Assembly (NCBI GenBank): GCA_902489135.1
Contig: CABTYW010000074.1
Location: forward strand, 1-7,683
DNA: 7,683 nucleotides
DNA from: an uncultured Synergistaceae bacterium
Lineage (GTDB): Bacteria > Synergistota > Synergistia > Synergistales > Dethiosulfovibrionaceae
Direction of reading: 5' to 3'
The notes below the pieces were generated by a model. The model was not told the DNA's origin and ran no database searches. It saw only the letters and a list, made by a program, of their open reading frames with translations. Both the position numbers and the translations under genes were made by a program. Below are positions 1-6,168 of this stretch, in pieces. The number at the start of each line of letters is the position of its first letter. The first letter of the stretch is position 1.

Positions 1-794
1 GCGACATGGACTTCAAGGTGGCGGGAACCCGTGACGGCATTACCGCCCTTCAAATGGACAACAAAGCCGGCGGCATCACCCGTGAAGTGCTATCGGCGGC
101 GCTGACTCAGGCTCACAAAGCCCGGATGCAGATTCTCGAAAAGATGGAAGCCTGCATTCCCGCCCCCGCGCCTCTTTCGCCCCACGCCCCCCGTATTTTC
201 ACCATGCACATCGACGTCGATAAGATCCGCGACGTCATCGGCCCCGGCGGCAAAGTCATCCGCGGCATCGTTCAGGAGAGCGGCGCAAAAGTCAACGTCG
301 AAGACGACGGCAGCGTTTACATTTCCGCGGTGTCGCCCGACGCCGTCGAAAAAGCCCGCAGCATGATTTACGACCTGGTCCGCGAAGTGGAGGCCGGCGA
401 AGCTTTTTACGGCACCGTCACGCGCCTCATGGCCTTCGGTGCCTTTGTGGAAATTCTGCCGGGCAAGGAAGGTCTGCTTCACATCAGCGAAGTCAGCACC
501 CGTCACATCGGCAAAATTGACGACGTTTTCCAGCCCGGCGACCACGTTATCGTCGTCGTCAAGGAAATCGACGACCAGAACCGCATCAACCTGTCGCGCC
601 GCCGCCTTCTGGCCGATCCCGAACTGATCCGCACGGCGGGGCTTGAGGCCTATCTCCCCGGTGAAATGGAACGCGATCGCATGATTGCGACTTTGCCCGA
701 AGACGCCTCCGCCGGGCGCGACCATGACCGCGATTCGCGCCGCGGGCCGCACCGCGGTCCTTCCGACCGCCGTCCTTACCGCGAGCGCCATTGA
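1..794 (+). CDS. pnp: Polyribonucleotide nucleotidyltransferase (PNPase), C-terminal part, 5'-truncated
   Basis: PNPase is a trimeric 3'-5' exoribonuclease that degrades RNA with phosphate, releasing nucleoside diphosphates, and can also add tails. The gene enters from outside the window; the first whole codon is at position 3 and about 263 residues are visible. The segment opens inside the second RNase PH domain with GDMDFKVAGTRDG, whose second Asp and Lys match E. coli catalytic D492 and K494. The equivalent of D486 lies just outside. Counting from the Met at position 6, a KH domain spans about residues 62-126 with its GPGG loop at 79-82, and an S1 domain spans about 131-200 (FYGTVTRLMAFGAFVEI, GLLHISEVS). 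A charged tail rich in Arg, Asp and Gly (about 236-262) follows. The ATG at position 6 is internal, not a start. Domain order and sequence make the family assignment very secure. Confidence 0.97.
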   Translation, partial: DMDFKVAGTRDGITALQMDNKAGGITREVLSAALTQAHKARMQILEKMEACIPAPAPLSPHAPRIFTMHIDVDKIRDVIGPGGKVIRGIVQESGAKVNVEDDGSVYISAVSPDAVEKARSMIYDLVREVEAGEAFYGTVTRLMAFGAFVEILPGKEGLLHISEVSTRHIGKIDDVFQPGDHVIVVVKEIDDQNRINLSRRRLLADPELIRTAGLEAYLPGEMERDRMIATLPEDASAGRDHDRDSRRGPHRGPSDRRPYRERH

Positions 795-799
795 ACGCC

Positions 800-1237
800 A
801 TGAACGTTGAAGTAAAAATTTTCCGTGAGAGCCCCGATATTCCTCTGCCCGTTTACGCCACGGCGCAATCGGCCGGCGCCGACCTGCACGCCCGGGAGGA
901 GTTGACGCTGGCTCCCGGAGAAATCAAAAGCGTCGGCACGGGACTGCACATTCAGCTGCCCGACGGATATGAAGCGCAAATTCGTCCGAGAAGCGGCCTC
1001 GCTTTGAAAAAAGGCATTTCCATCCCCAATGCGCCGGGAACCGTCGATTCGGATTATCGCGGGGAAGTGCGCGTCATCTTGGTCAATCTCGGCGCAGAAC
1101 CCTTTGAAATCCGCCGCGGCGACCGCATCGCTCAGATGGTCATCGCGCCGGTGACGCAAGCTCTGTTTCGTCCCGTCGATTTTCTTGACGGGACGGAACG
1201 CGGAAGCGGCGGTTTCGGCAGCACGGGCACAAAATAA
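800..1237 (+). CDS. dut: Deoxyuridine 5'-triphosphate nucleotidohydrolase (dUTPase)
   Basis: dUTPase splits dUTP to dUMP and pyrophosphate. This keeps uracil out of DNA and supplies dUMP for thymidylate synthesis; the family is a cytoplasmic homotrimer. At 145 residues it has the usual bacterial length. All five conserved motifs are present: motif 1 AGADLHA (25-31), motif 2 PRSGLA (63-68), motif 3 NAPGTVDSDYRGEV (77-90) with the catalytic Asp and the uracil-stacking Tyr, motif 4 RGDRIAQMV (106-114), and the C-terminal lid motif 5 ERGSGGFGSTG (133-143) with its Arg and Phe. The ATG at 800 is preferred because MNVEVKIF is a typical family N-terminus. An in-frame TTG at 791 overlapping the pnp stop would add three residues. 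Neither start has a strong ribosome binding site, so translation may be coupled to pnp, which ends 5 bases upstream. Confidence 0.96.
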   Translation: MNVEVKIFRESPDIPLPVYATAQSAGADLHAREELTLAPGEIKSVGTGLHIQLPDGYEAQIRPRSGLALKKGISIPNAPGTVDSDYRGEVRVILVNLGAEPFEIRRGDRIAQMVIAPVTQALFRPVDFLDGTERGSGGFGSTGTK

Positions 1238-1260
1238 AGCGGCGCCGGACGCCGCCGCTT
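1237..1260 (+). other. Stem-loop at the dut 3' end (weak terminator or attenuator candidate)
   Basis: AAGCGGCG (1237-1244) pairs perfectly with CGCCGCTT (1253-1260) across an 8-base loop. The hairpin begins in the last base of the dut stop codon. The only T run (1270-1274) starts ten bases past the stem, so this is not a canonical intrinsic terminator. It may slow polymerase, protect the pnp-dut mRNA end, or do nothing. It lies between dut and the thrS ribosome binding site. Confidence 0.4.
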
Positions 1261-1280
1261 CAACGGAAATTTTTAAGAAA

Positions 1281-1287
1281 AAGGAGG
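1281..1287 (+). promoter_or_regulatory. Strong ribosome binding site of thrS
   Basis: AAGGAGG sits 7 bases before the ATG at 1295, an almost perfect Shine-Dalgarno at ideal spacing. It fixes the thrS start and contrasts with the poor site in front of dut, suggesting that thrS is translated independently at a high rate. Confidence 0.85.
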
Positions 1288-1294
1288 AACAGAA

Positions 1295-3223
1295 ATGTTT
1301 AAATACAGCGGCCCCGAAGGACGCTCTTTAGAAAGCGACGCTCTCAAGGCCGGCGAAATTCTTGCAAAAATGAAATTGAACAAAGGGGCCGTTGCCGCCT
1401 TAGTGGACGGAAAGCCCCTCGATCTCGACGTGATCATCGATCACGACGCCGACGTAGCTCCCGTTACCCCCGCCGTCGAAGAGGGGCTCGACATCATTCG
1501 CCATTCCACGGCCCACCTCTTGGCCGAAGCTGTGGAGCATCTCTATCCCGGCGCAAAAGTGGCCATCGGTCCCACCATCAAAGACGGCTTTTACTACGAC
1601 ATCCAGTTTCCCCAGCCCATTTCCGACGCCGACCTGCCCGCCATTGAAAAGGAAATGCGCCGCATCGCCAAGCGTAGCGTTCCCCTGCGCCGTGAGAGAT
1701 TGACGAAGGAGGACGCCGTCAAACTTTTCAAGGAACGCGACGATCCCTATAAAGTCGAGATCCTTGAGGGCATTGCCGATCCCACGGTCAACGTATACTG
1801 GCAGGACGATTACGTCGATCTCTGCCGCGGTCCGCACGTTCCCAACACGTCCTTTCTGAAGCACTTCAAGCTTATGTCCGTCGCCGGCGCCTACTGGCGC
1901 GGCGACGAGCACAACATTATGCTGACGCGCATCTACGGCACGGCCTTCAACACGCAGGAAGAGCTTGACGCCTACATCGACAAGATGGAGGAAGCGCGCC
2001 GCCGCGACCATCGCCGCATCGGCAAGGAGCTTGACCTGATGAGCCTTCACAATGAGGGCGTGGGGTTCCCCTTCTTCCATCCCAAGGGCATGGTCATCAT
2101 GAATAAACTCATGTCCTTCTGGCGCCACCTTCATTTTATCAACGGATACACCGAAGTGCGCACGCCGCAGATCCTCAACCGCGACCTGTGGCTGAAATCG
2201 GGACATTGGGATCATTACCGGGAAAACATGTATTTCACCACCATCGACGACATTCCCCATGCCATCAAGCCCATGAACTGCCCGGGCGACATTATTATCT
2301 ACAAGAACAGCATGCACAGCTATCGGGAGCTGCCCATGAGAATGGGCGAGCTCGGCATCGTTCATCGCCACGAACTTTCCGGCGCTCTGCACGGATTGAT
2401 GCGCGTGCGCTGCTTCACCCAGGACGACGCCCATCATTTCTGCACGCCCGAGCAGATCAAAGACGAAGTCAAGCTTATTATGAAACTCGATGACTACGTC
2501 TACAGCCACGTTTTCGGATTCAAGTACCACGTGGAACTTTCAACCCGTCCCGAAGATTCCATGGGATCCGACGAGCTGTGGGAAATGGCCGAAAACGCCC
2601 TCCGCGAGACCCTTGAAGAGACCGGCACGCCCTATGTGCTGAACCCCGGGGACGGTGCCTTCTATGGTCCGAAAATCGATTTCCACCTTGAGGACTGCAT
2701 CGGGCGTACCTGGCAGTGCGGCACCATTCAGCTTGACTTCACCATGCCCGAAAAATTTGACATGACCTATGTGGGCGCCGACGGCAAAGAACATCGCCCC
2801 GTCATGCTTCATCGCACGATCCTCGGCAGCATCGAGCGCTTTATGGGCATTCTCATCGAGAACTACGCCGGGGCGTTTCCCTTCTGGCTGTCGCCCGTTC
2901 AGGCGAAGATTTTGCCTGTCAGTTCCGATCATTGGGAATTCTCCCGTCAGACGGCGGAAAAGCTCCAGGATCTCGGCGTCCGCGTCGAAGTGGATGATCG
3001 CGACGAAAAGTTGGGGCGCAAAATTCGCGATGCTCAGATGGAAAAAGTCCCCTTCATGCTTGTTGTGGGCGACAAAGAAGTTGAAAACGGAACGCTGGCC
3101 GTTCGCGACCGCTCCAAGGGCGATCTGGGCAGCATGACCTTTGACGCGCTGGTGGCGCTGTTCGCCGGCCAGTACGATCCCGAGAAGGAAAATTTCCGCG
3201 TCAAAAGCGTTTTGAAGCCTTAG
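1295..3223 (+). CDS. thrS: Threonyl-tRNA synthetase
   Basis: This class II synthetase charges tRNA-Thr with threonine and proofreads mischarged serine. At 642 residues it is full length with every expected domain. A TGS domain covers about 1-62. The editing domain carries HSTAH (70-74) and CRGPH (177-181), matching the H-x3-H and C-x3-H editing residues. The catalytic core includes MNCPG, with zinc ligand C329, the motif 2 region HRHELSGALHGLMR (357-370), FTQDDAH (zinc ligand H380), and motif 3 LHRTILGSIERF (505-516) with zinc ligand H506. The anticodon-binding domain occupies about 533-642. The position after MNCPG is Asp where E. coli has His; this is not a zinc ligand. No T-box fits in the 57-base gap upstream, so any control would come from transcription reading through from dut or from a promoter I cannot see. 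Confidence 0.98.
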   Translation: MFKYSGPEGRSLESDALKAGEILAKMKLNKGAVAALVDGKPLDLDVIIDHDADVAPVTPAVEEGLDIIRHSTAHLLAEAVEHLYPGAKVAIGPTIKDGFYYDIQFPQPISDADLPAIEKEMRRIAKRSVPLRRERLTKEDAVKLFKERDDPYKVEILEGIADPTVNVYWQDDYVDLCRGPHVPNTSFLKHFKLMSVAGAYWRGDEHNIMLTRIYGTAFNTQEELDAYIDKMEEARRRDHRRIGKELDLMSLHNEGVGFPFFHPKGMVIMNKLMSFWRHLHFINGYTEVRTPQILNRDLWLKSGHWDHYRENMYFTTIDDIPHAIKPMNCPGDIIIYKNSMHSYRELPMRMGELGIVHRHELSGALHGLMRVRCFTQDDAHHFCTPEQIKDEVKLIMKLDDYVYSHVFGFKYHVELSTRPEDSMGSDELWEMAENALRETLEETGTPYVLNPGDGAFYGPKIDFHLEDCIGRTWQCGTIQLDFTMPEKFDMTYVGADGKEHRPVMLHRTILGSIERFMGILIENYAGAFPFWLSPVQAKILPVSSDHWEFSRQTAEKLQDLGVRVEVDDRDEKLGRKIRDAQMEKVPFMLVVGDKEVENGTLAVRDRSKGDLGSMTFDALVALFAGQYDPEKENFRVKSVLKP

Positions 3224-3227
3224 AATG

Positions 3228-3264
3228 AAAACGCTCTTCCCCGCCCGGGGAAGAGCGTTTTTTT
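3228..3264 (+). terminator. Rho-independent terminator of thrS
   Basis: A 12-bp G/C-containing stem, ACGCTCTTCCCC (3231-3242) with GGGGAAGAGCGT (3247-3258), closes a GCCC tetraloop. Three more A-T pairs extend it outward (3228-3230), and it runs into seven T residues (3258-3264). It starts 5 bases after the thrS stop and is a textbook intrinsic terminator, separating thrS from the ferredoxin unit. Confidence 0.95.
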
Positions 3265-3346
3265 CGGGGACCGCACGTACCGCAATGACAGCGCCCGCGC
3301 GGTCATGTGCGAAAACGTCGCGGACATGGAGCCGCAGAGACCTCGA

Positions 3347-3378
3347 GACCGGGAGCGGTCGGCTCCCTCCGGAGCCGA
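3347..3378. repeat. Two adjacent short inverted repeats upstream of the ferredoxin promoter
   Basis: GACCG-GGAG-CGGTC (3347-3360) and TCGGCTCC-CTCC-GGAGCCGA (3359-3378) are perfect inverted repeats of 5 and 8 bp, each with a 4-base centre, sharing two bases. The second ends 12 bases before the -35 box. No T run follows, so neither is an intrinsic terminator, and both lie upstream of the predicted transcript. They could be a regulator-binding site or relict structure. The rest of 3265-3346 shows no gene or recognisable site. Confidence 0.5.
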
Positions 3379-3390
3379 GGCGGAAGTGGG

Positions 3391-3419
3391 TTGACGCACT
3401 GCCGGGTGCCCGCTATAAT
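3391..3419 (+). promoter_or_regulatory. Near-consensus sigma-70 promoter for ferredoxin and tRNA
   Basis: TTGACG (3391-3396, five of six consensus bases) and TATAAT (3414-3419, perfect) are separated by exactly 17 bases. Transcription should start near 3426, giving a leader of about 20 bases before the ferredoxin ATG. This is the best promoter in the window and predicts strong housekeeping expression. Confidence 0.88.
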
Positions 3420-3446
3420 TAGGCGTCGAAGGAAGGGGACAGACTG

Positions 3447-3629
3447 ATGACCGTGACTCTTGATTCTGAAAAGTGTATCGGCTGCGGCCTCTGTGCGCAG
3501 ATCGCGCCCAATGTGTTTTCTCTGGACGCCGCCCTCGGCGTCGCAAAAGTGATCCGTCAAGAGGATGACCCGGCAGTCGACCAGGCTGTCAAAAGCTGCC
3601 CCGTGACCTGCATTCACGTGGAAGACTGA
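3447..3629 (+). CDS. Small single-cluster [4Fe-4S] ferredoxin
   Basis: This 60-residue protein is probably a soluble low-potential electron carrier, as in anaerobes where such ferredoxins shuttle electrons between oxidoreductases and hydrogenases. Near the N-terminus it has C10-x2-C13-x2-C16 (CIGCGLC) and near the C-terminus C51-P, the four ligands of one [4Fe-4S] cluster. The second CxxCxxC of two-cluster ferredoxins is absent, and length and layout match the Thermotoga and Desulfovibrio single-cluster type. A fifth Cys (C55) has no obvious disulfide partner. The protein is acidic (IRQEDDP, HVED), usual for the family. The ATG at 3447 follows an AAGGAAGGGG purine run (3429-3438) at good spacing, about 20 bases after the predicted start of transcription. 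The tRNA gene begins 14 bases after the stop. Its specific redox partners cannot be inferred here. Confidence 0.93.
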   Translation: MTVTLDSEKCIGCGLCAQIAPNVFSLDAALGVAKVIRQEDDPAVDQAVKSCPVTCIHVED

Positions 3630-3643
3630 TGCCCGCCGAAAAA

Positions 3644-3718
3644 GGGCCCATAGCTCAAGGGTAGAGCTGCCGGCTCATAACCGGGAGGTTCCAGGTTCGA
3701 ACCCTGGTGGGCCCACCA
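3644..3718 (+). tRNA. tRNA with CAT anticodon (elongator Met or Ile2), CCA encoded
   Basis: A full cloverleaf can be folded: acceptor GGGCCCA (3644-3650) with TGGGCCC (3708-3714), D stem GCTC/GAGC, anticodon loop CTCATAA (3674-3680) with CAT at 3676-3678, T stem CCAGG/CCTGG with loop TTCGAAC, discriminator A3715, and genomic CCA at 3716-3718. The length is 75 with CCA. The first acceptor pair is G-C and the anticodon stem lacks three consecutive G-C pairs of the initiator type, so it is not initiator tRNA-Met. A CAT anticodon may serve elongator Met, or Ile2 after lysidine modification by TilS. The C4-G69 and C5-G68 acceptor pairs resemble E. coli tRNA-Ile2, but I cannot decide. The outermost anticodon-stem position is a G-G mismatch (3669/3685). 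No promoter is visible between it and the ferredoxin gene. Confidence 0.95.
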
Positions 3719-3733
3719 TGAAATAACAACCAG

Positions 3734-3774
3734 TCCCGCAATCGGCGATTTCCGCGCCGAGGGCGGGATTTTTT
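3734..3774 (+). terminator. Rho-independent terminator of the ferredoxin-tRNA unit
   Basis: An outer stem TCCCGC (3734-3739) with GCGGGA (3763-3768) stacks on an inner stem TCGGCG (3742-3747) with CGCCGA (3755-3760) through a 2x2 internal loop, with a 7-base apical loop. Six T residues follow (3769-3774). It lies 15 bases after the tRNA CCA end and should end the ferredoxin-tRNA transcript. Confidence 0.92.
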
Positions 3775-3838
3775 GTCTTTTGAGGCCGTGGCGTTTCACT
3801 TTACATCAGCGCAAAACCATCAGACCTGAGGCATTTCG

Positions 3839-3847
3839 TGATATAAT
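3839..3847 (+). promoter_or_regulatory. Extended -10 promoter for the nif3-scpAB-rluB-cmk cluster
   Basis: TGATATAAT combines a perfect TATAAT (3842-3847) with an upstream TG at the extended -10 position. The bases 16-18 upstream (around 3818-3825) match the -35 consensus poorly, as expected for an extended -10 promoter. A small palindrome, TCAGACCTGA (3820-3829), overlaps the -35 region and could be an operator. Transcription would start near 3854, about 130 bases before the Nif3-like start codon, in a stretch with no open gene. Confidence 0.65.
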
Positions 3848-3985
3848 AACTGTGATTGTTCCCATATTTGCGCGGCATTTTAAAGGCCTGCCGACCTCTC
3901 CGCTTCTGCATTTCCTCCGGCAGTTTTGCCCTGCGGCGCTTCGATCACCAATTGGCCTGAAAATACTCTTCGGGGGAGTGAGTCC

Positions 3986-4792
3986 ATGAAAATCAAAGAA
4001 GTACTCAACGCCATTGACGAAATTGCCCCGTTCTCTCTTGCCGAAGAGTGGGATCGCTGCGGCCTGAGACTGGGAAATGAAGAGGCAACGGTGACAGGCA
4101 TCGCCGTCAGTCTCGATCCGCTGCCGGAGACTGTGAGACAGTCGGCGGAGCTGGGATTTAACCTGCTGGTCACTCACCATCCCCTCATGTTCCGACCTCA
4201 GGAAGATCTCATATGCAACCGTCCGGACACCTGTGCGGCCGCTGAAGCGTTCAGACGGGGCGTCCATATTGTGGCCTGTCATACCAACCTTGACAGCGCC
4301 CGCGGCGGCGTGAACGAACTTTTGGCCGAGGCGGCGGGCCTTCACTCCGTGGAACCTTTGATTCCCGCCGAGGATGACCGCGGTTTCGGCATGGGCGCAT
4401 GGGGGAGCGTGAACGGGGCAAGCTGCGGCGATTTTTGCATGGCCGTCGCCTCGGCATGGAAACTTTCCGGGTTTCGCCTTCTGGGAAAGGAGCGGACTGT
4501 GAGCAAGGTTGCCCTTTGCGGCGGCGCCGGCGGTGACTTTTGGAATATCGCCCGTCAAAAAGGCGCCGAGCTCTACATCACCGCCGACATAAAGTACCAT
4601 GAGTGCCTTGAAGCTCTCGATGCCGGCCTGAACCTGATGATTTGCGACCACGGCGAAATGGAAAATCCGGCGTTGCCCCCCTTTTCGGAAAGATTGGCGC
4701 ATCATACGGGACTGGCTGTGAGCGTGCTCGATCCCGCCGCTTCCATCGCAGCACCTGGGCGCTGGTGGGCGGCGCGGGAACATCATGTTTGA
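3986..4792 (+). CDS. Nif3-like dinuclear metal-centre protein (DUF34/YbgI/YqfO family)
   Basis: Members of this nearly universal family form hexameric rings with a two-metal site. Their biochemical role is not settled; the database label GTP cyclohydrolase type 2 rests on limited evidence. The 268 residues are full length for the short, single-domain form without the YqfO insert. Family signatures include LAEEWDRCGLRLG (18-30), the ligand motif THHPLMF (63-69), HTNLD (99-103), DIKYHE (201-206), and DHGEME (221-226), where relatives usually have a GHYxxE-like ligand segment. The ATG at 3986 is chosen because GGGGGAG (3972-3978) lies 7 bases before it and MKIKEVLNAIDEIAP is the usual N-terminus. 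The frame stays open upstream to an ATG at 3926, but those 20 residues look non-coding. Its end overlaps scpA by 8 bases, so the two are probably translationally coupled. Confidence 0.93.
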   Translation: MKIKEVLNAIDEIAPFSLAEEWDRCGLRLGNEEATVTGIAVSLDPLPETVRQSAELGFNLLVTHHPLMFRPQEDLICNRPDTCAAAEAFRRGVHIVACHTNLDSARGGVNELLAEAAGLHSVEPLIPAEDDRGFGMGAWGSVNGASCGDFCMAVASAWKLSGFRLLGKERTVSKVALCGGAGGDFWNIARQKGAELYITADIKYHECLEALDAGLNLMICDHGEMENPALPPFSERLAHHTGLAVSVLDPAASIAAPGRWWAAREHHV

Positions 4793-5528
4793 AGTCGAGA
4801 TTGACGGTTTTTCCGGGCCGCTGGATCTTCTGTGCCATCTCATTGACCGGAAGGAAATTGAAGCGTCCCAGATCAGCGTTTCGCAGGTGATTTCCATTTA
4901 TACCGCCTATCTGGCCAAAACCGAAGCGCGCTCCATTTCTTCCGTAGCCGATTTTATCTCTCAGGCTGCACGGCTGGTTCGCCAGAAAACTTTTTCGCTG
5001 CTGCCTCGCTATGAGCCCGTTGCACTTCCCGAAGAGGATTTCCTCACCGATGACGCCGACCTGCCTCAGCTTATCGAACGCTATCGTCCCTATCGAAAAG
5101 CGGCGGTCATGCTGGCGGAACTGAAGGAGAATGCCGACAGGCGCCTGCGCCGTCGCGGCGAAACGGGCGACCCCTTTTTCGATTTGGGCGATTTGTACTC
5201 CCTGTCGCGGCTATGGCTTGACCTGCTGAACCGGCGCCGAACGCGCGGCTTCGACCTGCTGCTGACTGAAGACGAGGGAGGCGGGGACGACGGCATTCCG
5301 GCGGAAATTCCCGAGGAAGTGCAGGTTGAAAAACGCATGGCGCGCGTCATGGAACGCCTCCAAGTCTTTGCCGACGGCCTGTCTATGCGGTCGCTGTTGA
5401 AGGAAGAGCCCGGGCGCGCCTCCATGATTGTCACTCTGCTGGCTTTGTTGGAACTTTCCCGCAGAAATCAGGTTACACTGCTGCAAAAGGAGCTTTTCGG
5501 AGATGTCTTCATTAGCCCACGAAACTGA
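4785..5528 (+). CDS. scpA: Segregation and condensation protein A
   Basis: ScpA is the kleisin subunit of the bacterial SMC-ScpA-ScpB condensin, bridging the SMC heads and helping to organise and segregate the chromosome. At 247 residues it has the normal length. The N-terminal helical domain that contacts the SMC neck shows the hallmark FSGPLDLLCHLIDRKEIE (9-26) and the following helix ADFISQAARLVRQKTFSLLP (55-74). The middle is charged and variable, with an acidic stretch at about 161-179 typical of the ScpB-binding linker. The C-terminal winged-helix segment ends with TLLALLELSRRNQVTLLQKELFGDVFI (217-243). It overlaps the Nif3-like gene upstream by 8 bases and scpB downstream by 26. The ribosome binding site is weak, in keeping with translational coupling. 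The SMC gene is not in the window. Confidence 0.95.
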   Translation: MFEVEIDGFSGPLDLLCHLIDRKEIEASQISVSQVISIYTAYLAKTEARSISSVADFISQAARLVRQKTFSLLPRYEPVALPEEDFLTDDADLPQLIERYRPYRKAAVMLAELKENADRRLRRRGETGDPFFDLGDLYSLSRLWLDLLNRRRTRGFDLLLTEDEGGGDDGIPAEIPEEVQVEKRMARVMERLQVFADGLSMRSLLKEEPGRASMIVTLLALLELSRRNQVTLLQKELFGDVFISPRN

Positions 5529-6168
5529 CGATTTACTGCTTAAACGACAGATTGAGGCCATACTGTTTACGGGAACCGACGGCGTTACACCTCAGGAGAT
5601 GTCACTGGCCACGGGGCGTCCCCTTTCGGCCGTCAGAGCGGCGCTCCGCAGCCTGAGCGCCGGTTGTGCGGCAGAGCGCGGCATGGAAATTGCCGAACTG
5701 GGGGGGCGCTGGTTTATGACCACGGCCGCAGACCTCTACGACACCCTTGAGAAGTTCCGCAGCGTTGACGAGAGCGAGCACGTCAAGCTCACGCGCGCGT
5801 CGCTGGAAACGCTGGCCATCATTGCTTACAGTCAGCCCGTGACCCGTTCTGAAATTGAGAGCATCCGCGGTGTGCGGTGCGACCGCGTCATTGACACGCT
5901 GCTGAATTACGGCCTGGCGCGCATCGCCGGCCGGCGCAAAAGCACCGGATCGCCGCTGCTGTATAGGACGACAAAAAAATTCCTTGAGATCTTCGGTCTC
6001 GGCGGCATATCGGAACTTCCCACCGTGGCCGAGATCGAAGAGCTGAGGCAGCACGTCGAAGAAGATTCCGACGCGGCGGGGGCTTCTTCTGCCCACGGCG
6101 AAGATCGCGACGGCGGGACTTCTTCCGCCGACGCCCCTGAAGGGGGCGCCTTCCATGAGGCTCAATAA
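5503..6168 (+). CDS. scpB: Segregation and condensation protein B
   Basis: ScpB is a dimeric double winged-helix protein that binds the central part of ScpA and completes the SMC condensin. The 221 residues carry the family core: KRQIEAILFTGTDGVTPQEM (14-33) in the first winged helix, then LTRASLETLAIIAYSQPVTR (96-115), EIESIRGVRCDRVIDTLL (117-134), GRRKSTGSPLLYRTTKKFL (143-161) and FGLGGISELP (164-173). After about residue 184 the tail is acidic and low-complexity (Glu, Asp, Gly, Ser, Ala), as is common in ScpB. The ATG at 5503 is chosen because AAAAGGAG (5485-5492) lies 10 bases before it and the conserved region begins shortly after; an in-frame ATG at 5428 would add 25 unrelated residues. 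It overlaps the end of scpA by 26 bases and the next gene by 14. Confidence 0.95.
   Translation: MSSLAHETDDLLLKRQIEAILFTGTDGVTPQEMSLATGRPLSAVRAALRSLSAGCAAERGMEIAELGGRWFMTTAADLYDTLEKFRSVDESEHVKLTRASLETLAIIAYSQPVTRSEIESIRGVRCDRVIDTLLNYGLARIAGRRKSTGSPLLYRTTKKFLEIFGLGGISELPTVAEIEELRQHVEEDSDAAGASSAHGEDRDGGTSSADAPEGGAFHEAQ

Noticed and set aside
1..30. Adapter at the 5' end
   Set aside because: The first bases continue the PNPase reading frame with conserved GDMDFK and do not resemble the adapter or its reverse complement.
1238..1294. T-box or amino-acid leader before thrS
   Set aside because: Only 57 bases separate dut and thrS, far too short for a T-box, and no T-box core sequence is visible.
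2281..2292. Possible active-site change in ThrRS (Asp after MNCPG)
   Set aside because: The residue differs from the E. coli His, but the zinc ligands Cys, His and His are all intact, so loss of function is unlikely.
3225..3422. Plus-strand 65-codon ORF after thrS
   Set aside because: It runs through the thrS terminator and the ferredoxin promoter, has no ribosome binding site, and resembles no protein I recognise.
3614..3799. Minus-strand 61-codon ORF crossing the tRNA
   Set aside because: It is the reverse complement of the tRNA and its terminator. The peptide GSNLEPPGYEPAALPLSYGP is a well-known type of spurious product of antisense tRNA translation.
3926..3985. Upstream extension of the Nif3-like protein
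   Set aside because: The frame is open but the 20 added residues do not resemble the family, whereas the ATG at 3986 has a strong ribosome binding site and a typical N-terminus.
3806..4897. Minus-strand 363-codon ORF opposite the Nif3-like gene
   Set aside because: It is a shadow created by G/C-biased third positions of the real gene and also crosses the promoter region. There is no family resemblance. Long minus-strand ORFs opposite thrS (1400-2530) and rluB (5888-6880) are rejected for the same reason.
5428..5502. Upstream start for scpB
   Set aside because: It would add 25 Cys/Trp-rich residues read out of frame from the conserved scpA C-terminus. The ATG at 5503 has AAAAGGAG before it.
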